NCBI RefSeq assembly: GCF_005517195.1
Contig: NZ_CP040244.1
Coordinates: forward strand, 3,552,001-3,616,000
Length of the DNA stretch: 64,000 bases
Source of the DNA: Streptomyces vilmorinianum
Lineage (GTDB): Bacteria; Actinomycetota; Actinomycetes; Streptomycetales; Streptomycetaceae
Reading direction: 5' to 3'
Shown here: positions 27,047 to 35,282 of the stretch, one piece after another
How the letters are laid out: each line of letters starts with the position of its first letter
Numbering within the stretch: position 1 is the stretch's first letter
The notes under the pieces: generated by a model
Databases searched by the model: none
The model's input: only the letters and a program-made list of their open reading frames with translations
Told to the model about the DNA's origin: nothing
Translations under genes and position numbers: made by a program

Positions 27047-27405
27047 GCCACGAGCACGAGGACCGGATCATCCGGGAACTCGAATCCATGGGTGTTCGCG
27101 GAGTACGTGCCTGCGAGTGGACGCCCGAGCTCGCGCTCTCGGTACTGCGAGAGAACCGCCGCCGCTACGCCCGTGAGCCGTGGATGCAACAGACCGATCG
27201 GGTCGCGTCCATGCTCGCGCAGCAGCTTGTCGCCGAGACCGGTGTCAGCCCGGCGGACATCTCCACGGTGCTTCTCGCCGCCGGCGCGAAGCTGGCCTCC
27301 CTGTCGATCGGGAACGCCGAGCTCAGGGCCGCGACCGCCGCCGAGATTATGCAGTGCGCGGCCGACGACCTGGACCAGCAGGCCAGGGCAGGTGAGCAGC
27401 GGTGA
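27043..27405 (+). CDS. Phage protein in recombination operon, unknown function
   Basis: A 120-residue, wholly helical protein (ALSVLRENRRRYAREPWMQQTDRVASMLAQQLVAETGVSPADISTVLLAAGAKLASL). It lies between recT and rusA with overlaps on both sides, so a role in recombination or replication is likely by position only. Confidence 0.6.
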   Translation: MSHEHEDRIIRELESMGVRGVRACEWTPELALSVLRENRRRYAREPWMQQTDRVASMLAQQLVAETGVSPADISTVLLAAGAKLASLSIGNAELRAATAAEIMQCAADDLDQQARAGEQR

Positions 27406-27905
27406 GCGCTCTGGCCATCTCGATGACCGTCTACGGCCACCCGGCGCCGCAGGGCTCCAAGAGGTCATTCGGGCCAGGCCGCATGGTCGAGTCATCGAAG
27501 TACGTGAAGCCGTGGCGCGAGGCTGTGAAGGCCGCAGCCCTCGACGTCATTCACCACGACCCGGCCTGGGCGCGCCTGGACGAAGCGGTCTCGCTGGACG
27601 TGACGTTCTACTTCGACCGCCCGAAGGGCCACTTCGGAACCGGCCGGAACGCAGGCCAGCTCAAGCGCTCCGCGCCCGTGTGGCCCACGTCCCCGCCGGA
27701 CCTGTCGAAGCTGATCCGCTCCACCGAGGACGCGCTCACCGACGCGGGCGTGTGGCGCGACGACAGCTACGCAGCCGCGATCCGCGCCTCGAAGCGCTAC
27801 GTCGACGACGGCCCCGGCACCCTCAGCACGCCCGGAGCGGTCATCCGCGTCTGGCGCCTGCACGACCAGCTCAAGGAGACAAGCAGTGACCAGCCTGCGA
27901 TTTGA
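27402..27905 (+). CDS. rusA: RusA-family Holliday junction resolvase
   Basis: A 167-residue endodeoxyribonuclease that cuts four-way junctions. It has the family start (VYGHPAPQGSKRSF) and the catalytic acidic cluster in PDLSKLIRSTEDALTDAGVWRDDSYAA, with Asp residues spaced as in RusA. The GTG start overlaps the upstream stop. Position after exonuclease and RecT completes a phage recombination set that resolves joint molecules before packaging. Confidence 0.9.
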   Translation: MSALAISMTVYGHPAPQGSKRSFGPGRMVESSKYVKPWREAVKAAALDVIHHDPAWARLDEAVSLDVTFYFDRPKGHFGTGRNAGQLKRSAPVWPTSPPDLSKLIRSTEDALTDAGVWRDDSYAAAIRASKRYVDDGPGTLSTPGAVIRVWRLHDQLKETSSDQPAI

Positions 27906-28395
27906 CGCCAAGGTGTCCGCCTCGGCACAGGAGGCCCTGGAAGCGCACACCCGACCCGTCTACGACAACCCGGGCGCACGGCGCCTGTTCATCGGCGAGT
28001 TCGCGCACACCGAGCGCACCCAGCCGGCCCCGGGCTCGGAGAAGGAGCCGACGGCCAAGGTTCGGATCACGAGCCTGGAGATCCCGAACCACGAGCAGGA
28101 GGGCTACGTCCGCGAGGCGCTGCGGTTCCTGCACCTTCAGCGCACGGCGCGCGGAACCCTCGACGACGACGGGCAGCTCGAGCTCGACGAGCACACGCTC
28201 CGCCTGACCGGCGGCCAGCTCTCGTACATCGAGACTGCGCGCCTGCGGGCCGCGCTCAGCCACTGGTCCTCGTACGCCCGCCGGGTGCTCCACGCCTCGA
28301 ACCTGACCGTGTCCGAGATCCAGCACGAGCTGCGGACCATCTCCGACGGCCTCACCGCGGCGCTCAACGGCGCCCGTGACGACAGCGAGGAGTGA
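27886..28395 (+). CDS. Phage protein, unknown function
   Basis: A 169-residue protein starting at GTG 27886 inside the end of rusA. It contains PVYDNPGARRLFIGEFAHTERTQPAPGSEKEPTAKVRITSLEIP, then helical segments (VREALRFLHLQRTARGTL; YIETARLRAALSHWSSYARRVLHAS). Homologous proteins are frequent in actinophages near rusA, but no activity is known. Confidence 0.62.
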   Translation: MTSLRFDAKVSASAQEALEAHTRPVYDNPGARRLFIGEFAHTERTQPAPGSEKEPTAKVRITSLEIPNHEQEGYVREALRFLHLQRTARGTLDDDGQLELDEHTLRLTGGQLSYIETARLRAALSHWSSYARRVLHASNLTVSEIQHELRTISDGLTAALNGARDDSEE

Positions 28396-28400
28396 CCGCC

Positions 28401-28706
28401 GTGAGCGACGTGCACGTCAACATCGACGGCCTCGACAAGGCATCCGTCCTCGCCGCCCTCTACAACGCGTCCCAGCCCTTCGGGATGGGCTTCCTGAACC
28501 CGGCCGCCAGCAACGGCATGACCGTCGAGCAGGCCGCAGAGGCGCTGGAGCGCGCTGGCGATGACCTCTACTTCGACTACCTCCAGGGCCGCGTGATGAA
28601 GGTCGACCTCAACGGCGACGCCATCGACCCGCGCCTCTACGACCGCGACAACGGCCCTGGTGCCTGCGCCGCCGTCATCGCGCCCCTCCGGGCGACCAGC
28701 GGCTGA
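28401..28706 (+). CDS. Phage protein, unknown function
   Basis: A 101-residue protein with a helical N-terminus (DGLDKASVLAALYNASQPFGMGFLNPAASNGMTVEQAAEALE) and a beta-rich end (LYFDYLQGRVMKVDLNGDAIDPRLYDRDNGPG). The C-terminal pattern recalls small phage proteins that accompany replication genes. GTG 28401 is chosen over 28392 because GAGGAG lies 8 bp upstream. Unknown role. Confidence 0.6.
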   Translation: MSDVHVNIDGLDKASVLAALYNASQPFGMGFLNPAASNGMTVEQAAEALERAGDDLYFDYLQGRVMKVDLNGDAIDPRLYDRDNGPGACAAVIAPLRATSG

Positions 28707-28788
28707 TCCGGGGCCCATACCTCCAGCTCCACAAGCCCAGAACCACAAGCCCGTCCAGCACCACAACCCCTGAGAGGAGGTGACCACC

Positions 28789-30039
28789 ATGTCCAGGACA
28801 CGACCCCAGCGCGTTCGCGTCCCCTGGCGCGTGGTCGCCTCCTCCCACTACAGCGATGCCGCCCTCGCCGTCTACGTGAAGGTCGCCGCGCTCGGCGCTC
28901 GGCCTGAGGGCTGCACGGCCTCCGTGGAGTACCTCGTCGGACTGCTCGGCATGTCACGGTCGGGCGTAGAGCGAGCGCTCACGCAGCTCATGCGGCCGGC
29001 CCCCGACGACGACGTTGCCGAGCTGACGAGCTACCGGCGCACCCATCCGGGAGGCATGGGCACCACCGCCGTCCGGCGCGTACGCAAGCCGTCCGCCACC
29101 GAGGCGTTCGTCTGGGTCCCGTCCGCTGCCGCGGAGTCGCTCAGCCCCCGGCAGCTCCGCGCCTACGCGGCCGTCGCCTACGCAGTGGCCACAGGACACC
29201 AGGTGACGCTCGCCGAGCTCGGCCAGGTCCTGCGCAGCCGGTCCGGGAAGCGCGCCGGGCAGCCGCTCGACCCACGCACCGTACGCCGGACCCTGCGGAG
29301 CCTCGCAGACCTCGGCTGGATCGCCATGGACGCCCGCGCCGGATACCGCGGCCGCCACACCTACACGGTCTACGAGGAGCCTGCCCAGCTGTCGCTGACT
29401 GCGGACACTCATGACGGATCGGGTGCGGATCTTGGTGATGGGTCCCTCGCGACTAAGGAAGCACCTAGGACTGACTCACCTGATGACGAGCGGGCCGGTG
29501 GTTCCATCCGCCGGAGGCGAGATCAGGTAGTAGCGCGAGGCCCTGTGGAAAACCCGGCGCCTGCCCCGCTGCGCGCCGCGCCGAAGCGGCCGTACACGGG
29601 ACCTGGGCTGACTCTCGCTCCGCGGATCTGGCAAGTCCTCGAGCCGGTTCACGTCCTGTTCGGTGGGCTGTCGCCGTACGTGGTCCGCAAGCTCGCCCGC
29701 GAGGTCGGCCACCAGCTCGACCGCGGAGTGGAGCCCGAACGGCTCCGCAGCCGCCTCGAGTTCCGATTCGCCTGCACCGACGAGATCCGCGACCCCGGCC
29801 GATGGCTCCTCGGTGCCGCCGTGATCCGCCGTGGCTGCGGACTGGACGCCTGCGAGTCCGGCGTCATCTGGCGGACGGGGGAGCGGTGTCAGGTGTGCGC
29901 AGCCCGGCCGCCCGGGCGCCCACCCGGACCCCGACGCCCGGGCAACCCGGCGCCCGCGTACCCCGGGCCTCCCAGACAGAGGGCCACCTGCTGCCCCTGC
30001 CCCGACTGCTCGCCCGCGCCTTCCCGGAGCCCGCGATGA
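28789..30039 (+). CDS. Replication initiator-like winged-helix protein
   Basis: A 416-residue protein. The N-terminal 220 residues hold two winged-helix-like units: YSDAALAVYVKVAALGARPEGCTASVEYLVGLLGMSRSGVERALTQL and SPRQLRAYAAVAYAVATGHQVTLAELGQVLRSRSG with RTVRRTLRSLADLGWI. The middle is low-complexity, and the C-terminal region has a helical domain (RIWQVLEPVHVLFGGLSPYVVRKLAREVGHQLDRG) and a Cys cluster with CxxC pairs. The layout resembles phage replisome organisers. An unusually complete AGGAGGTGA ribosome binding site 6 bp before the ATG suggests strong expression. Confidence 0.7.
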   Translation: MSRTRPQRVRVPWRVVASSHYSDAALAVYVKVAALGARPEGCTASVEYLVGLLGMSRSGVERALTQLMRPAPDDDVAELTSYRRTHPGGMGTTAVRRVRKPSATEAFVWVPSAAAESLSPRQLRAYAAVAYAVATGHQVTLAELGQVLRSRSGKRAGQPLDPRTVRRTLRSLADLGWIAMDARAGYRGRHTYTVYEEPAQLSLTADTHDGSGADLGDGSLATKEAPRTDSPDDERAGGSIRRRRDQVVARGPVENPAPAPLRAAPKRPYTGPGLTLAPRIWQVLEPVHVLFGGLSPYVVRKLAREVGHQLDRGVEPERLRSRLEFRFACTDEIRDPGRWLLGAAVIRRGCGLDACESGVIWRTGERCQVCAARPPGRPPGPRRPGNPAPAYPGPPRQRATCCPCPDCSPAPSRSPR

Positions 30040-30377
30040 ACCACCGGCCGACACCGAAGCCCCCGCCGCCCAACGTTCCCTGCCCGGCCTCCGCCGAGCT
30101 CCTGGCGCTCGCCGCGAAGGCCCGACCCGACTGGGACCCCAATGCCCTCCGGGACAGCCTCGCCCACGCCCGCTGCCAGGGCATGACCTGGGGCCAGGTC
30201 CTCGCTGCCGTCGGCCGGCTCATGGCCGACCCGAACGCAGAACCCGAGGACCTGCTCCCCGCCGCACCGGAGCCGTGGCGCCAGCGCCGTACGGCACCGG
30301 TCCCCGAGACCGCACACCGAGGGGCCGCGGCCGTACGCGCCGCACTGCACCCCCACCCCACCCCGACTGACAACTGA
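30036..30377 (+). CDS. Phage protein, unknown function
   Basis: A 113-residue protein whose middle is helical (ASAELLALAAKARPDWDPNALRDSLAHARCQGMTWGQVLAAVGRLM), with Pro-rich ends. It starts inside the stop of the initiator gene, so it may partner the replication protein, for example as a loader. That is an inference from position only. Confidence 0.6.
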   Translation: MNHRPTPKPPPPNVPCPASAELLALAAKARPDWDPNALRDSLAHARCQGMTWGQVLAAVGRLMADPNAEPEDLLPAAPEPWRQRRTAPVPETAHRGAAAVRAALHPHPTPTDN

Positions 30378-30382
30378 GGGAG

Positions 30383-30814
30383 ATGATGGCGATGGCCGCT
30401 ACCGACCGCATCGCCGTTCGTAGCAACACCCTGAACCATCCGATCACCGCCGTCCGTACCGGCCTGACCAGCTGGCTCCTGCGTCACTCGCGCTGGGCCT
30501 CGGACGTCTACTTCGAGCGACTGCGCACCTCGCTGCCGCTCGTCGACCCGGACCGTCACGCCCTGGAGAGCCCGGCGGTCGAGAACGTGTTCGCACGCCT
30601 GGCGATCGACCACCCCGAATCGGTCACGCCGTCCGTCGGTGGCACTCCCGCCCGGCGGGCCGACCGCGAGACGCGCCTCGTGGCGGTCTGCGACCAGTGG
30701 TTCCGCGACGCCCACGGCCCCGAACACAGCTGGTCACCACGGACGCTGGCGGCCTACCACCTCCTGCTCGACAGCGTTCACGAGTGCTTCAACGCACCGG
30801 ACGGTGAGTCATGA
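30383..30814 (+). CDS. Phage protein, unknown function
   Basis: A 143-residue protein, predicted largely helical (AVRTGLTSWLLRHSRWASDVYFERLR; WSPRTLAAYHLLLDSVHECFN). A GGGAG lies just before the ATG. No family recognised; the stop overlaps the following ATG. Confidence 0.6.
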   Translation: MMAMAATDRIAVRSNTLNHPITAVRTGLTSWLLRHSRWASDVYFERLRTSLPLVDPDRHALESPAVENVFARLAIDHPESVTPSVGGTPARRADRETRLVAVCDQWFRDAHGPEHSWSPRTLAAYHLLLDSVHECFNAPDGES

Positions 30815-31146
30815 CCACCGCGGCAAGCCGCACCACGCAGGCCAGCCCGGCCATGCAGTCCCTCCTTCTCGCACGGCTGACCGGCGCAGCCGAGCACAGC
30901 GTGACCGAAGTTCGGCTCACGCCCTACCGGCGAGGCGACGCCCGCTTCTGGTGCGTCATGGCCCTCAGCGACGGTCGGCGTGAAGTTCCCCTGCCGAAGG
31001 GGGCAGCGAAGCGGATCAGCGACGCCCTGCGCTCCGCGTTCCCCAGCGCTCGATGGGGCCGCGCCCAGGACTACGACGCGACCACCGGCGAGCTCACCGA
31101 GCACATCACCGCCCTGCCGGCCTGCCTCACGGACGGTGCAAGGTGA
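30811..31146 (+). CDS. Phage protein, unknown function
   Basis: A 111-residue basic protein with alternating strands (SVTEVRLTPYRRGDARFWCVMALSDGRREVPLPKGAAKRISDALR). The pattern could suit a small nucleic-acid-binding fold, but no family is recognised. It overlaps both neighbours. Confidence 0.58.
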   Translation: MTTAASRTTQASPAMQSLLLARLTGAAEHSVTEVRLTPYRRGDARFWCVMALSDGRREVPLPKGAAKRISDALRSAFPSARWGRAQDYDATTGELTEHITALPACLTDGAR

Positions 31147-31427
31147 GCCGCCCGAGGAAGCGCATCCGTACGAATCACCAGGCGACTGCTGGCCGCGCCA
31201 AGGCGGCACGGGGCACGTGGGTCGTCGCCGGTACGTACGGGAGTTGGTACGCGGCCGACTCGATGGCGCGCATCGTCCGTACCGGCTCCGGCAAGCGGAT
31301 GGCTGCCTACCTTCCCGTCGGCGCCTTCGACGCCCGCCTGGAGCAGGTCGAAGACGGCACCGCGCTGTGGGTCCGGTACCGCGCCGAGCCCACGGCCGCG
31401 CCGGCGCCGGCCGGGGGTGCACGTTGA
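31143..31427 (+). CDS. Phage protein, unknown function
   Basis: A 94-residue basic protein starting at GTG 31143, which overlaps the upstream stop. The N-terminus is Arg/Lys-rich (SRPRKRIRTNHQATAGRAKAARG), and the rest looks like a small beta sheet (TWVVAGTYGSWYAADSMARIVRTGSGKRMAAYLPVG). Unknown role. Confidence 0.55.
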   Translation: MSRPRKRIRTNHQATAGRAKAARGTWVVAGTYGSWYAADSMARIVRTGSGKRMAAYLPVGAFDARLEQVEDGTALWVRYRAEPTAAPAPAGGAR

Positions 31428-31633
31428 CCATCCCCAATCCGATCGAGCGCCTCGATGTCCCGGTGTCCCAGCTTGAGACCGATGTGCGCGCCCTCGTCAT
31501 ACGCCAGCGCCAGCAGCTCGCGGTCGAACTCGACCGCGCGGCCGCCGACTTCAGCAACTCCATCGACTCCGGCCTGACCGAGTCGTTCGCCGACTACTGC
31601 CGCCGGACTCATCCGGACAAGGAGGTGGCCTGA
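31424..31633 (+). CDS. Small phage protein, helical, unknown function
   Basis: A 69-residue protein beginning at TTG 31424, inside the upstream stop. It is one long helix (LETDVRALVIRQRQQLAVELDRAAADFSNSIDSG). The rare TTG start fits tight coupling. No function is assigned. Confidence 0.5.
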   Translation: MTIPNPIERLDVPVSQLETDVRALVIRQRQQLAVELDRAAADFSNSIDSGLTESFADYCRRTHPDKEVA

Positions 31634-31725
31634 TGGCTACGGGCCCTCAGCACTACCGCAAGGCCGAGGAACTGGCCCGGAGCGCAGCGAGCGTCGACGC
31701 GCAGAAGGGCGGCGACCTCCGATGA
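31633..31725 (+). CDS. Tiny phage protein (30 residues)
   Basis: ATG 31633 follows AAGGAGGTGG and shares its A with the previous stop; its stop overlaps the next ATG. The product starts MATGPQHYRKAEELARSA, a pattern I recognise from short actinophage proteins of unknown role. The strong ribosome binding site is the main support. Confidence 0.55.
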   Translation: MATGPQHYRKAEELARSAASVDAQKGGDLR

Positions 31726-32018
31726 CGACTCTTCCGCCTGAGGACCACGAGCTCGCCTACATCGTCCGTAGCCGCGCCGTCTCCGACGAGGAGCGGTTGA
31801 GCACCGAGGACCGCAGCAGGCGTGAGCAGCTGCTGCTCCTGGCCGATCGTCTGGAGGAGCTCCAGGCCGTCAACGAAGCCAGCTACGCACTCGAATACGA
31901 CCGGACCGGCGGGCCCCGCTTCGACACCGACCAGCCCTTCGGGCAGCCGGCGGCGCCGCTGCGCCGGACCGGCATCTCCATCACCTACTCGTTCCGCGCC
32001 CTGCGGGGTGGCCTGTGA
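31722..32018 (+). CDS. Phage protein, unknown function
   Basis: A 98-residue acidic helical protein (VSDEERLSTEDRSRREQLLLLADRLEELQAVNEASYALE) with a short beta tail. It overlaps the tiny gene before it and the membrane peptide after it. Unknown role. Confidence 0.55.
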   Translation: MTTLPPEDHELAYIVRSRAVSDEERLSTEDRSRREQLLLLADRLEELQAVNEASYALEYDRTGGPRFDTDQPFGQPAAPLRRTGISITYSFRALRGGL

Positions 32019-32137
32019 CCGGCTACTTCATCACTGCGGCCGCGATCGGCGCCGCGTTCGCGGTCATGGCCGTCTGGCCCTCGATCCGGCCCCGCGTCAG
32101 GCCCAACGACCGCTCCGAGGAAGGGGATCAGCAGTGA
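32015..32137 (+). CDS. Small single-span membrane protein (40 residues)
   Basis: GTG 32015 overlaps the upstream stop, and the product has one hydrophobic span (YFITAAAIGAAFAVMAVWPSI) followed by a basic stretch, so the C-terminus is probably cytoplasmic. Its stop overlaps the next GTG. It could be a small toxin-like or membrane-tuning phage protein; only the topology is supported. Confidence 0.5.
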   Translation: MTGYFITAAAIGAAFAVMAVWPSIRPRVRPNDRSEEGDQQ

Positions 32138-32529
32138 CCATCACCATCCCGTGGCGGGGCACCGGCATCCACCGGGCCGCTGGCTCCGCCGAACTCCGCG
32201 ATGAGAACCGGAAGCTGCTGGAGCGGCAGGCCGCCGCCGATGAGTTCTTCGGACGCCTCCTCGCGGACCGCGACGCAGTCTACGACGCCTGGCAGACGGC
32301 CAAGCAACACGCCGCCGAGGCCGAGCTGGTCGTCGTCTGCCAGCAGGCGGAGATCGAGGAGCTCAAGGAAGAGGCGGCCGCCCTGCGTGCGGCCCTCGCC
32401 AACGCCTGCGCCGTGTCAGTGCCCCCGGCCGCGCGGGACATCGACCCCGACGACCGGCCGACGGAGCCGACCGGCATCCACGTGAAGCCCATCTGGGACG
32501 CCCTTGGCATCACCCCCGCCACCGCCTGA
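32134..32529 (+). CDS. Coiled-coil phage protein
   Basis: A 131-residue protein starting at GTG 32134. Residues 20-90 are rich in Glu, Ala and Leu with heptad spacing (ELRDENRKLLERQAAADEFFGRLLADRDAVYDAWQTAKQHAAEAELVVVCQQAEIEELKEEAAALRAALA), a clear coiled coil. It closes this operon, being followed 2 bp later by a strong hairpin. Confidence 0.6.
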   Translation: MTITIPWRGTGIHRAAGSAELRDENRKLLERQAAADEFFGRLLADRDAVYDAWQTAKQHAAEAELVVVCQQAEIEELKEEAAALRAALANACAVSVPPAARDIDPDDRPTEPTGIHVKPIWDALGITPATA

Positions 32530-32531
32530 CT

Positions 32532-32569
32532 GCCTCGCCGCCGGGATGTTCCCGGCCCGGCGGCGAGGC
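32532..32569 (+). terminator. Strong terminator hairpin
   Basis: Perfect 14-bp stem (32532-32545 with 32556-32569) and a 10-nt loop, starting 2 bp after the coiled-coil gene stop. It separates the early operon from the vWA-gene group. Confidence 0.85.
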
Positions 32570-32594
32570 GCACCACCCAGCAAGGAGACCCACG

Positions 32595-33353
32595 ATGTTC
32601 AACCTCTTCAAGAAGCCCCGCCCGGCACCGACCGACGTCGCCGCCTCCCCGGCCCCCAACCTCACCGACGTGAACTCCACCATGGCGTCCCTGGTGAAGA
32701 CCGCCGGCCACTCCCTGGAGAAGGAGGGACTGGCGGGCACGAGAGCGGCCGTGTACCTCGTCATCGACCGCTCGTACTCGATGCACAGCCACTTCGGCAA
32801 CGGCAGCGTGCAGCACCTCGCCGACCAGGCGCTCGGCCTGTCGGTGAACCTGGACGACGACGGCATCGTCCCGCTGGTGTTCTTCGACTCCAAGCCCTAC
32901 CCGATCGCGGAGATCAGCCTCACCAGGTACGCGGGCGTCGTCGGCCACCAGCACAGTCTCCACGGCGGAATCGTCACCATGGGCGGCACCCAGTACGCGA
33001 TCGCCATGCGCGCCGTCATCGAGCACTACCAGGACTATCAGCGTCGCGGCGGCACCGACCCGGCTCTCGTCATCTTCCAAACCGACGGCGATCCCCAGGA
33101 CCGCGACGCCGCGCGTCTCCAGCTCGCTCACGCCTCCGCCCTGCCCCTCTACTGGTCCTTCATCGGCTTCGGGAAGACCCCCATCCCCTTCCTCCAGCGG
33201 CTGGACGACATGGGCGGCCGCGTCGTCGACAACGCGACCTACTTCCACGCCGGCGAGCGCCCGACCGGCGTCTCCGACGCCGAGCTGTACGACCAGCTGC
33301 TCCGCGACTTCGGCCCCTGGATGGCGGCCGCTCGCGCGAAGGGCGTCCTGTGA
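32595..33353 (+). CDS. von Willebrand factor A-domain protein (tellurite-resistance TerF/TerY-like)
   Basis: A 252-residue cytoplasmic vWA protein. The metal-binding MIDAS is complete: D58-R-S60-Y-S62 in VIDRSYSM, T132 in MGGTQ and D164 in FQTDGDP. Such proteins, often found with Ter/stress genes and in Streptomyces phages, bind partners through the bound cation. There is no signal peptide. AAGGAGA precedes the ATG. It follows a terminator, so it is likely under its own promoter in the 25-bp gap or expressed by read-through. It is unrelated in N-terminal sequence to the Ro60 protein further right. Confidence 0.85.
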   Translation: MFNLFKKPRPAPTDVAASPAPNLTDVNSTMASLVKTAGHSLEKEGLAGTRAAVYLVIDRSYSMHSHFGNGSVQHLADQALGLSVNLDDDGIVPLVFFDSKPYPIAEISLTRYAGVVGHQHSLHGGIVTMGGTQYAIAMRAVIEHYQDYQRRGGTDPALVIFQTDGDPQDRDAARLQLAHASALPLYWSFIGFGKTPIPFLQRLDDMGGRVVDNATYFHAGERPTGVSDAELYDQLLRDFGPWMAAARAKGVL

Positions 33354-33439
33354 CCGGACCGAACGCCTGTCCCCTCTGCGGCGGCAAGATCCCCTGCCTC
33401 AGCCACGGCAGCCACACCCCGCCCGTCCACAGCCGCTGA
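33350..33439 (+). CDS. Tiny Cys-containing protein (29 residues)
   Basis: GTG 33350 overlaps the vWA stop. The product has CPLCGGKIPCLSHGSH, which can make a small zinc knuckle with Cys and His ligands. Its reality rests on the coupled start and on the motif; function is unknown. Confidence 0.45.
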   Translation: MTGPNACPLCGGKIPCLSHGSHTPPVHSR

Positions 33440-33472
33440 CCACCGCGGCGACAGCACCCAGGAGTCCAACGA

Positions 33473-33841
33473 ATGGCCCGCAAAGCCGTCATCACCACCC
33501 GGCTGAACACCACGGCCCTCGTCCACACCGTGGCCGCCGAGCTCGACATCAGCCAGGAGAGAGCCCGCGACGCCGTGTTCACGGTGTTCGACATCATCGC
33601 CCGCGCCGCCGCAGGCGGCCACGACACCGCGATCACCAATTTCGGGACCTTCGTCTCCAGCCGCACGAGCAAGCGCAAGGCCCGCAACCCGCAGACCGGG
33701 GAGACGCTCACCGTCCCCGCCCACCAGGTCGTGCGATTCCGCCCTTCTCCGCGCCTGGTCGATGTGGTGAGGCGCCGCGTCCGCAAGGCGAGCATCGCCA
33801 AGCTCCCCAAGGGCGCTCTGCCCCAGGCGGGCCGCCAGTGA
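33473..33841 (+). CDS. HU-family histone-like DNA-binding protein
   Basis: A 122-residue HU/IHF homologue. It shows the fold landmarks: LVHTVAAELDISQERARDAVFTVFDIIARAAAGG, the turn ITNFGTFVSSRTSKRKARNPQTGETLTVPAH with the DNA-embracing arm, and VVRFRPSPRLVDVV. A short basic C-terminal tail extends it beyond the usual 90-95 residues. It probably compacts or bends phage DNA, for example at replication or integration sites. AGGAG lies 8 bp before the ATG. Confidence 0.92.
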   Translation: MARKAVITTRLNTTALVHTVAAELDISQERARDAVFTVFDIIARAAAGGHDTAITNFGTFVSSRTSKRKARNPQTGETLTVPAHQVVRFRPSPRLVDVVRRRVRKASIAKLPKGALPQAGRQ

Positions 33842-34485
33842 CCGGCTACACCGGGCAGGCACCGGACACCGGGATCCGGCGCGGGGAGTGGGTGCACCGC
33901 GCCCCGTGCCGGACCAAGGACCCGGAGATCTTCTTCACGACGGCGCTCGTCGGGGAAGCGCGGTCGATCTGCCGCACTTGCCCCGTACTTGAGGAGTGCC
34001 ACGCGTGGGTGATGGGGGTGGAAGCTGGCCTGGCCGAGGAGAGCCGCGACGGGGTCGTCGCCGGGCTGACTGCTGCCGAACGCGCTGGGCTGGACCCCGT
34101 GGCCCAGTCGCGGAGGGCACGAACGCAGGAGACCGCCGCCGCACGCGTACAGCAGAAGACGGACACGAAGCCCGCGCCGCTCAAGCTGGCGCCTCGGAAG
34201 CCGAGGAGGGACCCGCGCCCGGTCCCGAAGTGTGGAACCACGGCGGCGATGAGGCGGCATCAGCGCCTCGGTGAACCTCTGTGCGACGCCTGCCGGGACG
34301 CCCGCAACGAGCGCAGCCGGGCGAAGCGCTACGCCCGCCAGGACCGACTGGTGAAGGAGGCATGGGGGCGGGGCCTCACCGACGAGGGGATCTGCACGGA
34401 GACCGGACTGTCGAAGATCGTCGTCCGGCGCGCACGCCAGCGGCAGAACCTGCCCGCCAACGAGGAGACGAGGAGGGCAGCATGA
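33838..34485 (+). CDS. WhiB-like Fe-S transcription factor with extended C-terminus
   Basis: A 215-residue protein. The WhiB domain occupies the first 85 residues: Cys24 (APCRTKDPEIFF), then SICRTCPVLEECHAW with the three further cluster cysteines, and GVVAGLTAAER in place of the usual G(V/I)WGG turn. The rest (residues 90-215) is basic and has a second CxxC region (CDACRDAR) and a helix-turn-helix-like end (DEGICTETGLSKIVVRRARQRQ). WhiB proteins are confined to actinobacteria and their phages and can block host sporulation or septation genes. GTG overlaps the HU stop. Confidence 0.88.
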   Translation: MTGYTGQAPDTGIRRGEWVHRAPCRTKDPEIFFTTALVGEARSICRTCPVLEECHAWVMGVEAGLAEESRDGVVAGLTAAERAGLDPVAQSRRARTQETAAARVQQKTDTKPAPLKLAPRKPRRDPRPVPKCGTTAAMRRHQRLGEPLCDACRDARNERSRAKRYARQDRLVKEAWGRGLTDEGICTETGLSKIVVRRARQRQNLPANEETRRAA

Positions 34486-35282
34486 GCGAGCGCGAGCACG
34501 GCACGTACGTGAAGTACAAGCTCGACGGATGCCGGTGCTACCCCTGCGGCTTCGCCGAGAGTCAGTACTCGAGGAATCGCGAGCGAGCGATCGCGTACGG
34601 CAGATGGCAGCCGTACGTCGACGCCGAGCCGGTCCGCCAGCACGTCCGCGCGCTGGGCGAGTTCGGCATCGGATGGAAACGCGCCGCACGACTGGCCGGC
34701 GTCTCCACCGGCTGCGTCTCCAAGCTCCTGTACGGCGACGGCGTACGGCACATGTCCCCGTCCAAGGGCGTGCGGAGGGAGACCGCGGAACGGCTCCTGG
34801 CGGTTGAGCCGACTCTCGACAACCTCGGCTCCGCGGTCCTGATGGACGCCACCGGCACCCGGCGCCGGCTTCAAGCACTCGTCGCGGCCGGATGGCCTCA
34901 GGCCCGGCTCGCGGTGCGTCTCAACATGGAACCCGGGAACTTCTCCGCCCTCATCAGGCGAGCCCAGGTCACCGTACGCGTCGTGCGCCAGGTCGTGGAC
35001 CTCTACGAGGCCCTGTGGCGCGTTGACCCGCGAGAACACGGAGTCGACAACCAGGCGTACAACCGGGCCCGGAACGCAGCCGCAGACCAGTGCTGGGCGC
35101 CCGCCGGCACATGGGACGACGACCGCATCGACGACCCGTCCGCCTTCCCGGACTGGACCGGCATGTGCGGCACACCCCAGGGGCGAGCCATCCACTACCG
35201 GATCGGCATCTCACCGTGCCAGCCCTGCCGCGCCGCCGCCGCGCGTGAGCGGCAGCAGAAGAAGGAGGCGAACGTCGCGTGA
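34482..35282 (+). CDS. Helix-turn-helix/zinc-binding phage regulator
   Basis: A 266-residue protein. It starts with a Cys-rich segment (GTYVKYKLDGCRCYPCGFAES) that reappears in inverted form at the end (GMCGTPQGRAIHYRIGISPCQPCRAAAARERQQKK). Between them are two helix-turn-helix-like units: GWKRAARLAGVSTGCVSKLLYGD and LVAAGWPQARLAVRLNMEPGNFSALIRRAQ. The symmetric Cys modules plus two DNA-binding units are typical of actinophage proteins next to whiB. ATG 34482 has GAGGAGG upstream; target genes are unknown. Confidence 0.68.
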   Translation: MSEREHGTYVKYKLDGCRCYPCGFAESQYSRNRERAIAYGRWQPYVDAEPVRQHVRALGEFGIGWKRAARLAGVSTGCVSKLLYGDGVRHMSPSKGVRRETAERLLAVEPTLDNLGSAVLMDATGTRRRLQALVAAGWPQARLAVRLNMEPGNFSALIRRAQVTVRVVRQVVDLYEALWRVDPREHGVDNQAYNRARNAAADQCWAPAGTWDDDRIDDPSAFPDWTGMCGTPQGRAIHYRIGISPCQPCRAAAARERQQKKEANVA

